DNA of 64,000 nt from Rhizopus arrhizus (Eukaryota; Mucoromycota; Mucoromycetes; Mucorales; Rhizopodaceae), in NCBI GenBank assembly GCA_024220505.1, contig JAKZZE010000011.1, positions 806,001-870,000 of the forward strand. Reading direction: 5' to 3'. The notes below the pieces were generated by a model. That model ran no database searches. It saw only the letters and a program-made list of their open reading frames with translations, and had not been told where the DNA came from. The stretch's first letter is position 1. The number at the start of each line of letters is the position of its first letter. A program made the translations under genes and the position numbers. Positions 43,928 to 55,635 of the stretch are shown piece by piece.

Positions 43928-45759
43928 TTATAAAGGAGGCTGATAGAGGACAGGAAACTTGGTTTTGATGGTCCCATTATTGGGTGCAGCATCAATATTT
44001 AATAACTCAGTCATGAATCCGTATACTTCTACATTGACAAAAGGGGCCAAGATACTTCCTTGCTTGTATACTTTGTTTAATTTTGGTCCCTTGGCTAAAA
44101 ATATGGTCTTCATGTCGTCTGCCAAATTATCATAACCAATGTCGTCTCCTTCTTTGAATGACATTTTATGTGTAGTAAATATGTATCCAACGTCAGGGAT
44201 GACTTGAATAGGAGAAATACGATTAGAGTGTCTGTAGTGAAATCGGCTAGGCATGTCTTGTTTCAAATAGATGCTGAAATGATGATTCTTAGTCTTGTGA
44301 ATTAATTTTTGATAAATGTCTTGAATGACATCTTTAGGCAATTCGGGTTGAAAACGAAGCATGGAAGAAGGCGAAGTATTTTGCACATATTTCAATAGAT
44401 AAGAAGGAAGGATATCATCAATATAAATAAGCTTGTCTTGGCTGGTGGATACCGTTCCATGATCGCTGACCTATAACTGTGTCAGCCACATTCTCTAATC
44501 TATATCTTATTCATCTTATTTACAATAACAGTATGAACATGAGAATTTAAGTTTCTTATAGACAGCTCATTTGTTAGGTAACCAATAGCAGCATCTACTT
44601 CTTTAATATAGTCGTCAATCTGGGTAAATCAATAAGTCTATATTTAAAAATATAAAAACATTCTACTCACCTTGTCAGATCCCTCTCTGTGGCCTTCTTG
44701 TTCAAGTTGAGGCATGTACACAGTAATCATTTGTGGTCTTTTATTATAAGGCAAATCCAACCAATCAACTGTCACTTGCATTCTCTGCTTCATCCTCATT
44801 GAATCATTCGATGCAATCACATAATCTGGTGTATTATAATGTGTGTTACTTCCTGGCCACATAATAGATGCTGTTCTTTGTCGGTTTATTCTTGAGGTAA
44901 GCCATATCTATTGAAATTAACATATTAGCCACTTCTTTACATTTACTTATCATATTTACTGGTTCTCCTTTCCACCACCGATGATCAGATATAACTGATT
45001 GATTTGTATGTTCGAATAAACCCATATCTGGATCATAGAATGAATTATCTACAATACCGTGTGTTTCTGGATAAAGCCCAGTGATTAACGTCCAGTGATT
45101 AGGAAATGTGCTTGGCTGTATATGTATGCAATTTTAATATTCTTTGTGTACAAACTATGCTCAATATCTTTAATTGTCTTACAGGAAATACTGGGTTCAT
45201 ATATTCAGCTCTAATACCTTCATTAGCTACAAATAAATAATTTTAGTACAAGAATAGTAGACATAGAAAAATTGAGTTCATTCAGTATATATACCTAGCG
45301 CATCCAAATGCGGCGTTATATTTCTTTCCAAGTAATCAGGTCTAAATCCACCCAAGGATATTAATACAACTGTGGGCGCAAAATAGTCTGTTCCATTAAA
45401 GTATAGCTTCTCTGCTGCTCTTTTCATTGGATTCATATGCCCCAGATAAGTCATAAGCAGCTTAATCGCGAAAAAAGAAAGTCCAATAGAGATACCGAGA
45501 CCAATGTAACGTATAATTGAAACTTCCTAATGTAAAAATATTAGTGAATGAATGAAGAAGACGAATATATATTTACAGAGGAAAATCCTTCATCTTCTCC
45601 CTCATCCAACATGAATGACCAGTCTTCATCTTCTGAAGTAGTCTCTTTGTTTAAAAGATGAGACTGCTCCTCTTCTTGGGCATAGTCTAGACCCAGCCTT
45701 TCAGAGTGAGCATATTGTGCGTCACTAGGTTCTTCTCCTGTTACTGTAGCTTGAATCAT
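43928..45759 (-). CDS. NPP-type ectonucleotide pyrophosphatase/phosphodiesterase-like protein
   Basis: Seven exons (45759-45577, 45526-45295, 45226-45183, 45115-44960, 44907-44671, 44619-44524, 44470-43928) encode 496 residues. After an acidic cytosolic N-terminus of about 60 residues comes a signal-anchor helix (YIGLGISIGLSFFAIKLLM), so it is a type II membrane protein. The catalytic domain has the nucleophile region PVFPPSTFPNHWTLITGLYP, PETHGIVDN and VSDHG. Unusually, the motif normally written SLDGFR reads SLGGFRPDYL. The usual PD-x2-GH ligand motif reads LEQEGHREG. Two metal-binding Asp positions are thus changed to Gly and Glu. The family hydrolyses nucleotide phosphodiesters outside the cell or in the secretory lumen; activity here is doubtful. 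Confidence 0.85.
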
Positions 45760-46126
45760 GAAAAATATAAAATAGAGAAAACAAGAAGAGATAAAAGCAA
45801 CAAACTCTCTCCCTATTTATTTACATGTGTGTCAACAGCTGTGCCAATTTTCCACCTCCTTTTTTTTTGTACTGGTTTTTGTAACACAAAAGTACCCTCA
45901 CTCCCTGACTAAAGGATCACTGTATTTATCAGCGTTCTTTTTATAAAGCAAGCAACTTGTTTGAAAAAATATTAAGTTTTCCCGGAGCAATCTTTGTCCA
46001 CAGCAAAGTAACAGTCGTAATATGGAAAAATCAATACTCCTAATCATAGTCTAATTGACAACAAAGAAGCTCCGACACTTCGTATTCAGAACTTTTAAAT
46101 ATTTTTTTATAAGGAAACAAAGCTCA

Positions 46127-46168
<42 letters not shown>

Positions 46169-46218
46169 TGAAAGGTTTTTATTCAAATGTCGGTAGAGTC
46201 CGCTTATCATTTAAATGG
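45760..46218. other. Intergenic region with T tract
   Basis: AT-rich promoter-side DNA of the NPP-like gene followed by a 38-nt T run at 46130-46167. No gene is seen. The T run could be the poly(A) tail, read on the minus strand, of the adjacent retroelement remnant. Confidence 0.5.
46130..46167 (-). repeat. Poly(T) tract, possible minus-strand poly(A) tail
   Basis: About 38 T in a row, placed about 140 bp downstream (minus-strand sense) of the ORF1-like relic at 46309-47272. The position fits a retrotransposed poly(A) tail, though no flanking duplication was recognised. Confidence 0.7.
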
Positions 46219-46331
46219 AATTCCTTAAACAACCATCTATTGCAGCAGCCATACCTCGATGAATGTTTTTGATTTATCTATTGCCGTAGTTGCAGATACA
46301 TACTTTTACTAGCAACAATATATAAAATGTT
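46219..46331. repeat. Dispersed repeat, copy A (second copy at 51465-51558)
   Basis: The two copies share nearly identical blocks: TTAAACAACCATCTATTGCAG near the start and CAACAATATATAAAATG at the end, same orientation. Copy A has about 20 extra bases in the middle. It is not a coding region that I can recognise. It could be a SINE-like unit or the end of a transposon family. Confidence 0.7.
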
Positions 46332-47272
46332 GGTTGCCTTTTGAAATAAGTTGGTAGATCACTGATCGAATCTGATGAAAAAAGGACTTTGCCTGTGAGA
46401 CCGCGTTAAGAACAGCGTACCCCCTGCACATATAAGTTCCTGTAATAGGCTCTAAATGAATCCCAACATCCAAACTATCCCCATATCTCTGCAAGCCTTC
46501 TAACAAAGCACTCTCTGAAGAAAGGCAGGTTAGAAAGACGAAGACGAGCAACCTGCGTATGATAATTGAAAACTTGACAAGGCATTACAGTCAAGTTATC
46601 AGCAAACTTAATACTCTTAGCCAGGGATACATTTAAAGCATCATCAGCTGAATCGAATTTAATCTTAGCAAACTTAAAGGAACCAATTTGTTGAGCGAGG
46701 ACATTCGCTCGCAAAGAGTATTGATCAGCAGTCAATCTCAAAAATCCATTCTTGATCTCTTTACTTCCAGTCATATCAATAAAGACACTACCTGGTCCGA
46801 AACCAGAGCGTCAAATACTTTTCTTGATGACTGTTGGTAAGTCATTGTCTGTGGAAGTTGGACCAGCTGTAGTTGCTGATGAAGGAGGAAACGAAGAATG
46901 CAAAGTGATTTACGGTTATTAGTCACCACTTGTACCCCAAGGTCGTTGTGTTGGCGACTTTTTAGATGCTAATGGTGCTTTTGAGGATAGATGAGGCGAC
47001 TCGACCAAGCCATCCTTCTGGCCAGAATTATTGTCGTTAGAAGGAACAAAGATCAATTTGCCCGCACGGTCAGAAGATCCTTATATGGCTAAGTCAATGC
47101 CTTCAACTTTCTTCTGATGTCTCCATTCATTCCTTTCCCTTTTACATTTTTTGTCCTTGATCCCAAAGGGGCTTTTTCTTAGCATTAACTTCCTAACGGA
47201 TTGACCTGGTCCGGACGGACATTTGTATGTTTTAATTTTATGCGCACAATTGGACCTTATTTCATTTTTCAT
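46309..47272 (-). pseudogene. Retroelement ORF1 (gag-like) relic
   Basis: Minus-strand frames with several stops and one frameshift read a continuous protein. A basic N-terminal region is followed by SPHLSSKAPLASKKSPTQRP, MTGSKEIKNGFLRLTADQYS, RLRLSNLPFFRE and a part with LLEGLQRYGDSLDVGIHLEP and RGYAVLNA. The last two blocks have the beta-alpha-beta look of RRM-like domains in LINE ORF1/gag proteins. No reverse transcriptase is attached. Assignment to a non-LTR element is inference from this pattern and the T tract downstream. Confidence 0.45.
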
Positions 47273-49412
47273 GTACCATTTTCTTTTCGGCTAGTGATGA
47301 GCCAATCAAACTTTTTTTTTATTTAGGTCGTGCTCTTTGAGTCACGCTTTACTTTCTTTATAATAATAATTCCTAATAACAGTAAAAGTTTGCACAATTA
47401 CGCAATAAGAAATCTAGAGATTATATAATTTTACTTTTTATGTGTGCAAAGCGAGTTTGGTTGGTGTGCAATCTATTTCCCGGAAATGATGTATACCACG
47501 TTTATATGTATTTGTATACTTTCCAGTTCTATTAAAAAAAAGCCTAGTAATAGTAATGGGTCAAGCCAGCTAATTAGCTGGATGAATGGCAGTATTTTCA
47601 CTATCGTGATTTTATGTGCGTCATTTTATAAAATGATCCAAGCCAATATATCGTCTGCCTTATAATTTATTTTGTACAGTTCATGTAGGATATGTAGAAC
47701 AGCATGTTCTAAGTTTTAACTACAGTATACATAACACGACGTGTATACTTTCCTTTCAAAGAGCGCGATCTCCAGAAGCAGACATAATTTGTAAAAGCAT
47801 AACTCCATCTTGTTGAATGCCACCCATTCTTTTCTCTTAATATCTGGCAAAAATAAAATATCAAAGCCTTAACAAAATTTACACTAGAAATGAAGAAAGT
47901 TCTAACTTTCAATGTTTTGATGAAAGTCAATGATATTTTATTACTATTAACAATGACTCTTATCACTAAAAAAAAGTCTGTTATACTGGGTTTTTTGCTC
48001 AATTTCTTTAGTCCACTCGCTATACTCTTTTATTCATGTAATGTTTGAAAAATCTTCTGATTATATTACAGTTAATACTTCTTTTTTGGTCATTAATAGC
48101 TTTAGAATATGTATCTCTTGTTTTTCATTTAGTATCGTTTGGTCTGTAGTAGTCAAAACTTATTAGGCGTATTAATAAACAATGGCTATTGGAAGTAGAA
48201 AAAAAATTGTAACTTCAGATATTATCTGATGCAAATAAGATATTATGAATACTTCATACGTAGCTTATAGGGATAATTATTCAAACATATTAAAATCTTA
48301 TAAAGTAAAACTTTTGGCCTTTTACTTTAATATAAGTTTCTTCATGCATGTTACTTTAGAAAAAAGGAAGTACTACTCTAAAAACAGTAATATGAACCCA
48401 AAATTTACAAATAACATTATGCAAGAAAATTATTAATTATTATGATAAAAAGCCTTTGCTAGACGCATTCAATCAATACAAAGAGCAGGCCTAATATGGG
48501 ACTTCTGTGCACCATGATCATAATTGTTGTAATAAGTCCTATACACTGCAGTATTTACATGCTAAATACTTACACACTACTAGTTGTCAGCTTAAATACC
48601 AATGATGAACTCATAAAGGCTTGTCATTCTCTTTCACATCACATTGTATATATAACAAGGAGATCACTGCTCCTTCAAAGCTTAATCATACTGAAAATAT
48701 ACAAGAAATCTTTCTTTAAATGGGATATTATGAAAAAAAAAAAAAAAAAGAGAAAAAGAGAAAAAGAGAAAGAAGAAAACTGGTTTATTAACAGCTTGCA
48801 AATTACGTGGGATTTTCGCTTACAAATGGGATATACCCTTTTATGTAAATAATCTTTTTCATTTTTTGTGGGGCAAATGGGGCGGACGAAAAAAGAAGGT
48901 TTCCCTTTTAAAACTTACAAAAAAAACAGATAAAATAAAGAAAAATGGAAATTATGATGCGCTTTTATAAGCTCTTTTTTTTTTTACTGTTTCAGACTGA
49001 ATTTCTTGCAAAAATCGAACAACTGGAATCAATACTTACCGTATAGGAAAAATAAGTGTGGGTATGGGAAAATTAATATCATTGGTAGAGATCAATTCTA
49101 CCGATATACCTCTTGGTTTAGTAGGAAACGATATGAAGGTTAAATAATGAACATGAATGACTATTACTTCATTGCGTTGTAAGACATACTTTTTAGGAAA
49201 GGCACGATAAACTTCAAAGTCTTTGCTCTTTTACACATCATCCCAGAATTATCTTGAGAAATTGATTGTTGCACAGTTGTTCAGCTCTTTAATCAAAGTT
49301 GTGGAGAAAGTCTTGTGCCACCTTCCTTTCAGTGCTTTTTTGGCAATCTGTGTAGCTGCATGAAACGTATATAAATACTATGACCTGTTTTTCATTTTAA
49401 ATATAGTCAACC
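47273..49412. other. Intergenic region upstream of the acetate transporter
   Basis: About 2.1 kb without a supported gene; short frames at 47444, 47709 and 48496 have no domain. The GTGGGG motif at 48868-48873 fits the CreA/Mig1 consensus SYGGRG, and a second GGGGCGG follows at 48879-48885, about 530 bp before the transporter start. Catabolite repression of the transporter through these sites is plausible but weakly supported. Confidence 0.4.
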
Positions 49413-50117
49413 ATGTCCTCCATCGATCAAAAAGCTGAAATCAAACACCATGAAGCTGTTGACATTGCTATTGAAAGTAGCTATGCCGAAGAGCGTAATT
49501 TGTCTCAGCATCCTTCCCCTCACCCTCACAGTGGACGTGAGGCGCTAATGAAGTTAAACCCCGCGCCCATTGGATTTGGTGCTTTTGCCCTTTGTTCTTT
49601 TGTCCTTGGTCTCTACAACTCGGGTTTGATCACTCATTTACCTCAAGTGGCTATTGGTGTCGCGTTTGGCTATGGTGCGATGGGTCAGTTCATCTGCGGC
49701 GTCTGTGAGTTGATCATTGGCAATATGTTTGCAGCAACTAGCATGTTGACTTTTTCTGGCTTCTTTTTCACTTTTGGTATCATGATCGCTCCAGGCTCTG
49801 GCTTTCTTTCGGCTGCTATCGAAGCGGGTGGAGAGGCTGAAGTCGGAAAGTGTATTGGTTTGGTCGAACTTGGATATGCCATTGCTGCATTCTTATTTTT
49901 GCTTGGTGCACTTCGCCAACCTATCCTTGTCCGATTAGTACTCTTGCAGGTTTTCTTGGCCTTTTTCTTTGGTGCTATTGGTGGTTTGGGCGGTATAGCC
50001 AAGTTTAATGTTGCAAGTGGTTGGGTATCCTTTACTTTAGCTTTAACTGCCTGGTATGTCATGTGTGCTCTCTTATTCACGCCTGAAACTACAATGATTA
50101 AACTCCCATTCTTTTAA
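49413..50117 (+). CDS. Acetate transporter of the AceTr/GPR1-FUN34-YaaH family
   Basis: A single exon of 234 residues. After a 45-residue hydrophilic N-terminus the family signature reads NPAPIGFGAFALCSFVLG. Six transmembrane segments follow (for example LPQVAIGVAFGYGAMGQFICG, FFFTFGIMIAPGSG and FLFLLGALRQ) and the protein ends with a short tail. Yeast Ady2/Ato1 and bacterial SatP are homologues that move acetate or succinate with protons. The FGYGAMGQFICG segment is conserved with Ato proteins. Expression may respond to carbon source. The ATG at 49413 follows a TATA-like stretch. Confidence 0.93.
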   Translation: MSSIDQKAEIKHHEAVDIAIESSYAEERNLSQHPSPHPHSGREALMKLNPAPIGFGAFALCSFVLGLYNSGLITHLPQVAIGVAFGYGAMGQFICGVCELIIGNMFAATSMLTFSGFFFTFGIMIAPGSGFLSAAIEAGGEAEVGKCIGLVELGYAIAAFLFLLGALRQPILVRLVLLQVFLAFFFGAIGGLGGIAKFNVASGWVSFTLALTAWYVMCALLFTPETTMIKLPFF

Positions 50118-51464
50118 AAACATACCCTTGCCTTCTTCTCTTTGGAGCATCAACTTCATGTGTTGTTCATTTATTCATTAGCCTGGCGCTGCCTTTTACA
50201 TCTATATATCAGATTTAATATAATATAATAAATACTCTTGATTTTGTATCTTACTGTAGTATTTTTTTTTTCTCTTGGCAAATAATCGATTTCTTGTTGA
50301 TAAAATAAGGCTATTTTTAGTTTCTTGTATTTGTCAAACAGAGCAATAATTTGATACTACTTAATCATCAGCTGCAAGAAAAATAATTAAGCATAGATGT
50401 ATGTATAATATCATTATTTGATTTCGCGATTAAACTTGATAACAAGTTATATAAATATAACCCAAAATTAAAGTTTTGTTTTTGTAAATATGCTTTCCTT
50501 AATATTCATATTATCCAGTCACTGCTCAATTAGGTTGAACAAGATTGAAAATAACAGTATGTATATCGATTTCATCCTAATTACATTTTGTTTTTCATTA
50601 TAACGCTGAATAAAGCATTTACGGTGTAAATCTCTCTCATTTTTTTATAATTTGGTCATACTACTTTCATACAACTATTGTAGATATAAAAAATTATAGC
50701 TCCATATTCTTAAAAAGGAAAAATACAAATTAAAAATACCGTCGATATCCTGTCATTTTATAAAGAAGAAGCAATACATAAAAAACCATAATCATAAGAC
50801 TTTGATTTTATTCACAATCAATACAACCATTTTGAACGTTGGCGTGCATTTATTCTACGGTTAAACATGTCCAATCTTGAGGGATTGTTTAATGCCTCTT
50901 GTCTTTTAAACATTTCGACAATATGATTGTAAGGTAGGTTGTCAACAATTATGATTTCTATATTTTTGTTGTTCCTATCAAGGGATATTGATAATTGTTT
51001 TCAATCAATCCTACTTTACAAACTTCAGGAACTTTTTCAAATCGCTTAGGTCTGTCGTCAGACCAGCGTAATCCAGCATAACAAGACATATTCTTTGTGT
51101 GTAGTGATGGACTGAAGTATTACTAAAAAAAGAAAGGATACCAACATTTCCTTGTGCATCACCATCAGTATTGAGACTTGTACATAGTTCTTTATTTCCT
51201 TTCTTATCTGTCTCAGTAATAGGCTCATTTGCATTTGAGAAAGTAGAAATAAAAACCTTATCTACCAGTGATATTCTCTTAATCTCTGGCACATCAGCCA
51301 AAGCAATTGAACCCTGCTTTCATCATCAACCCCTGCTTGATTTTCTAATATATCCTACGATATGACGGTTTTCATTTTTCAGCTTTTGAATGTGTTCCTG
51401 ATAGCTTTGGGATATTCCATAAGGTCTTTGATAAGATTGGCTATCATATTGTATGAATAAAAAC
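50118..51464. other. Intergenic region with orphan open frame
   Basis: Mostly AT-rich. On the minus strand, 51301-51011 is open for about 96 codons (VDKVFISTFSNANEPITE, VHHYTQRICLVMLDYAGL) but lacks an ATG. A second piece downstream (about 50990-50820) reads VDNLPYNHIVEMFKRQE and NNPSRLDMFNRRINA. They may be exons of one gene or relic coding sequence; no domain is recognised. Confidence 0.35.
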
Positions 51465-51558
51465 AGAATTCTTTAAACAACCATCTATTGCAGCCGTCAC
51501 ACCTCAATGCATGCTTTTGATTTATCAATTACCTTGCTGACAACAATATATAAAATGT
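51465..51558. repeat. Dispersed repeat, copy B (first copy at 46219-46331)
   Basis: Same orientation and blocks as copy A, about 20 bp shorter in the middle. Its final ATG, in TATATAAAATG, opens the orphan frame at 51555, so the repeat may act as a promoter there or be the 5' part of the same element. Confidence 0.7.
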
Positions 51559-51806
51559 CGTCAACTTCATCTACCAACATTTTTCAATACCTTTTTGTTC
51601 AAAGAAACGCTCCTGAATATGTTAATGAACCTTTGGCCAATATCCTAGATTGCAGACAAAATGGAATTCGACGCTTGGGATATTCCAAGTTTGCTATTCA
51701 TCATGCTAATTGGATCAAGCATCAGACTCATGTTAATAAGAGAGATGCCACTGCTGTTTTCCATATGTCCAAAGAGGCATTAAAAGCTTGTTTGTTGCCG
51801 AAGTAG
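51555..51806 (+). CDS. Orphan 83-codon open frame after the dispersed repeat
   Basis: The frame starts MSSTSSTNIFQYLFVQRNAP and includes NIKQ-free basic helical parts such as RRLGYSKFAIHHANWIKH and AVFHMSKEALKACLLPK. No family is recognised. It may be an N-terminal DNA-binding piece of a transposon protein or a chance frame. A TATA motif lies directly upstream within the repeat. Confidence 0.3.
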   Translation: MSSTSSTNIFQYLFVQRNAPEYVNEPLANILDCRQNGIRRLGYSKFAIHHANWIKHQTHVNKRDATAVFHMSKEALKACLLPK

Positions 51807-52935
51807 ACGCGTTACTTCATACCTGAGCACAGAAAAACAAAAACGGTAAAGAAGCAACCAAGGTATCAGTATCAGAAAGACCACCTTCTGGTGAAGCATC
51901 TGAATCAAATGAAGTAACTATTAAAAAAAAAGAGAGAATAACAAAAAAGCCTTCCATTAAGCCTTTTAAGTTGTTAAAAAATGGTGACTGCTGCAATATA
52001 TAGGTGTAATAAAGCATCGGAGACCAAAGATACCTCCTAATGACAAAGCGCCTTAGAAACGCCAAAGGACACTATATAAAAGCACTCCAATGGATCTTTG
52101 TTCATAACAAGTTATTCATATAAATACTATTAATATGTTCAATAAATAAAACAACTGAGTTATAATTTCCATTATTATTCTATTTTATTTTAATATTTTC
52201 TTTTTTGTATAAATCTTAATTTCGACAAACCTCAAAATATTACAATGAGAGTGACACGCCAGAGATTAGAATTGCCTGATTAGCGACTAAAAAGTATCAA
52301 TTCAAAAAGAATAAAATAGAACGGGTACCTTTCTACGAATGTAAAAGATAATTCTTAATGAATAGAAATTAAAGCTTGTGTTTATTAAAGAAGTTTCTAT
52401 TAAAGGAAGCTTTTAGCAGCTATCTTTCAGGAAAGACAACAAGCAGGGACTACAGTTCAAGTCCAGATTCTGATGAAGTAGCTTTACAACAAAATAGTTG
52501 TGATAGCTAATTTTCATTCATCACGAACAAGCAGTCACAAAACGCGATTTCAAAACGCGATTACAAAACGCGGTTACAAACACAACTAGAAAGCATTATT
52601 AAAAAAGTATTGACAACAATATTTTTAGAAATTAAAAAACAAAGCATGAATAAGATTGCTCATAAACATATACTTGAAAAGCTTTCTCTTGTTATTGTAT
52701 TTTTGTATATCTATGCTTTGACCTGACAATATTAATTACTATAGTAAATGAAAGCGCGTTTTTTATACAATAACTAATCCAAAATTATTATGAAACAAAT
52801 CAATAAATTAATTTTTATTACAAAACTGCAAGCAGTTTTCGGAAAAGAAGAGAAAGAAGGAAAGCGGATTTTGATGAAAGATGAGGAGGGAGACAAAGGG
52901 CAAAGAAAAGAGAGACAGAAAGGAAAGGAAGGGGC
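51807..52935. other. Intergenic region with short tandem repeat
   Basis: No gene supported. It contains the 13-bp tandem repeat at 52538-52576. A stretch at about 52250-52530 looks like a diverged relative of 63250-63610 at the end of the window. The last 100 bp are purine-rich and form the 3' flank of the small minus-strand gene. Confidence 0.45.
52538..52576. repeat. 13-bp tandem repeat, three copies
   Basis: Units CAAAACGCGATTT, CAAAACGCGATTA and CAAAACGCGGTTA follow one another without spacer. Each contains the CpG-rich core ACGCG, rare in this AT-rich context. MluI-box-like ACGCG motifs bind cell-cycle factors in some fungi, but nothing links this array to a gene. Confidence 0.85.
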
Positions 52936-52938
52936 CTA

Positions 52939-53330
52939 GAGGTAACAGCCGTGAAGCTGATACCTCTTGGAAGGTGGTGGGCTAGTTGCTGCCCAGTTGT
53001 CTCCAGTCCACATCTTGGAGGGACGAGGGATCTTTGCAACCCGGAGCTTTCTTTCTTGCTCTTTCATCAAGGCTTTGGCTGCCTTGATGCCAATTTCCCT
53101 CGCCGCCTTCTTTGTTCTAAAAAGTACTTTGTGGTTAGTTACGTTTGTATATTTCAAAATGAATCCTACTTACTTTTTTATCATTATTTTTTGAACAGGA
53201 GCGTCCTGTCGGAACGACTCCTGCCCATTTGCGCTCCACCTTCAACGCGTTCGACTCGAAGGGCTTCAAGCTTCGCTTGACATAGGCCATGCACTCTTGT
53301 TACTTGACGGATCATTTCTTTAGGATTCAT
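52939..53330 (-). CDS. Small basic orphan protein, two exons, splice structure uncertain
   Basis: ATG 53330 opens MNPKEMIRQVTRVHGLCQAK and stays open to about 53184. A strong donor (GTAAGT) near 53175, a CTAAC branch motif and an acceptor lead into a second part reading TKKAAREIGIKAAKALMKE and KIPRPSKMWTGDNWAA, ending with a stop near 52939. The phases do not join in the first frame. A join is possible if a GC-rich segment of about 84 nt after MIRQ is itself an intron ending GGGCAG. The region is markedly more GC-rich than its surroundings. The short basic product could be a mitochondrial or ribosome-associated protein, which is a guess. Confidence 0.4.
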
Positions 53331-55635
53331 TTTTAAATAAAAGATGTAAAGTAATAAGAAAAAGAGAGAAAAGGAGAAAAGTGTGCTTTTATATGTTTTG
53401 ATTGAGCTGTTTATGCTCAATTCTCTCTTTTTTTTTGTTATCTTTTCACGTGAACCTTTCTTTTCTCATTTTTCCTAGCCTTCACTATTTTGGAGAGATA
53501 AAAGAGATAGAGTTTGTTAATTGCTTTTGAATAAAAAGAGGAACTCGGGTGGGACAAAAAGTGCTTCAAATAATTTTTTTTTCACTCTTTAATTATAATG
53601 TTAGAGAAGGAAGCATACCAACCTAATAATTAAAGCAATAAGCTCTACTTTCTTATGTTAACACTTCATTACTTCCTTCCGTCATATTTGCAACGCTTTC
53701 TTTTCTTTCACTTTCAAAAGGTTTTATTGTCAATCACATGTGCATCAAAGATTTCTTTCCCAGTCTGTAACACATGAAAAAAAGGGTTTGAACGATGATC
53801 TCATAGTTGTTATGATCCAGAGCGTCTTTTCTTTCCTCAAACATAACTTTAGCTTGCTTAGTGAGCCATATTATAAGTCGTACTCATTCACAGCCAAAGA
53901 AGTATTCAGAAACAAGTTGTTTATTTAAAGAAGGGATAGTCTGAGTCTTAAACATGGTTTATTGTGTTCTAACAAAATCATGCAAAACAAAGGCGCCTGT
54001 TTTGTACAACATGATTTGGGTCCCTTTCTTTTTCATGTACATGGAACCAAGGGACCCTTTTTTTTCCTTACAAAAGTGATGGCTGAAATAAAAAAAAATT
54101 TAGGTAAACAAAAGTACAAAAGTAAAGTTTTTTTTTTTTTTTTTAAAAAAAAAAAGGACCAATCTGATGCAAGCTGGTAAAAAGCAATTAGTACGGGAAG
54201 ATTGTAAAGTAAACAAAAACATACAATGTATTTGTTCTTAGGATTCTTTTTTTTTATTACATTGGAACTTTATGACAAGATTACCGGTGATTCTTATAGA
54301 ATGGGATACAAAATGAGAAGGAAGATACATGTGCCGAAGGAAGGAGAGAGGAAAAGAAAGCGCTTTGGTGGCAAAGTGCTGCTGAATCAAATGTTGTTGA
54401 AGAAATAAGTAATTTGTTTAATCACTTTACTTATTTTTTAAAAAAAATTATCTTTTTTGCACCATGAAAAAGGTCAATGACTTGTGCGTCAAGACATATG
54501 AAAAGAGGCCTTGCGTGTGTAAGATGAAGACCTTTGACAGACTGCCTTTTAAGTTTTGTGCTCCTGACAACTAAAGGGTATCACAAGTGCTTTACCCCCT
54601 TTCATTCATTTAAAGACTATCACACATCTTTGATCTCCCACCATTCCCTTGTATCATCATTCTGTAAAATTGCTTTTGCAGTTTTGTAATAAAAATAATA
54701 ATTTATTTCATTATCTTAAGTTGTGACACGTAAAGACAAAGAATTACTTTGCCGGCTAATAAAAAAAGAGCCTGCATAGAAAAAGAAAGCATCATTTATA
54801 GCGCCTTTGACTTTCAATAAAATATCTACTTTTAGTATCATTCCTTGCTCTTTCCTAAACACCGGTAATTCCAATGACTAGACGCCCCCAGTCCAAACAT
54901 CATTGTGTTTACAAAAGAAATATGACCTATGCTACTTATCTCCGTAACAATAAAGTATGTTATGAAACCTTTAACTTTATTGTCATGCTAAGGTTTTATT
55001 GAATATAGCCAACGATAATATGATCTGCTTACTGTTACTGCTTTAAGATAATTATTTAATATAATAGTTTACAAAAAATTAAAGATTTATATAGCATCAT
55101 TAATATTTCTCAATCAATGATACTTTTACTCTTTATAGTTACAATATCTATTTTGGTCAGTACATGATTAAGCATCATATAAAAACAGTGTATTGGGTTT
55201 ATTGTAGTTGGACAATGAACCCTTTATCTTACGTAATCACGATCCGTCTTTTCTTACGTAAGCATATAGCCTGCTGTTAATTTTTTTTTATAGATTATTT
55301 ATTAAATCTGTCGCCAGCATTAAACATAAATGCCTGAAAATAAACTTTCTCGTTGTCTGAAAAAAAAATAAAGACTTTGCACTCATCTAAAACCAACTTC
55401 CTATTTATCTAAAATCATTCTTACTTTGTCTGAGCTTAAAATGAAAACTGTAATACGGAACGAGAGCCGAAGAAAAAGACACTAGAATGGTTGAAAACTC
55501 AGCAGCGAGTGGACCAGTAACATGGATGCTGCGACAAAAAAGATCAACAGCTTGAACGAAACCAAGTCAGGAACCATAAGAAAGCATACAAAGACAGAAC
55601 AAATAAAAAGTTAGCAGGATAGTGACGAAGAGTAT
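53331..55635. other. Long AT-rich intergenic region
   Basis: About 2.3 kb with no supported gene. Short frames at 53740, 53962 and 54226 are of low complexity. No repeats beyond A/T runs are evident. Confidence 0.5.

Noticed and set aside
52538..52576. CRISPR-like array
   Set aside because: Only three 13-bp units without spacers, in a eukaryotic genome; this is a plain tandem repeat.
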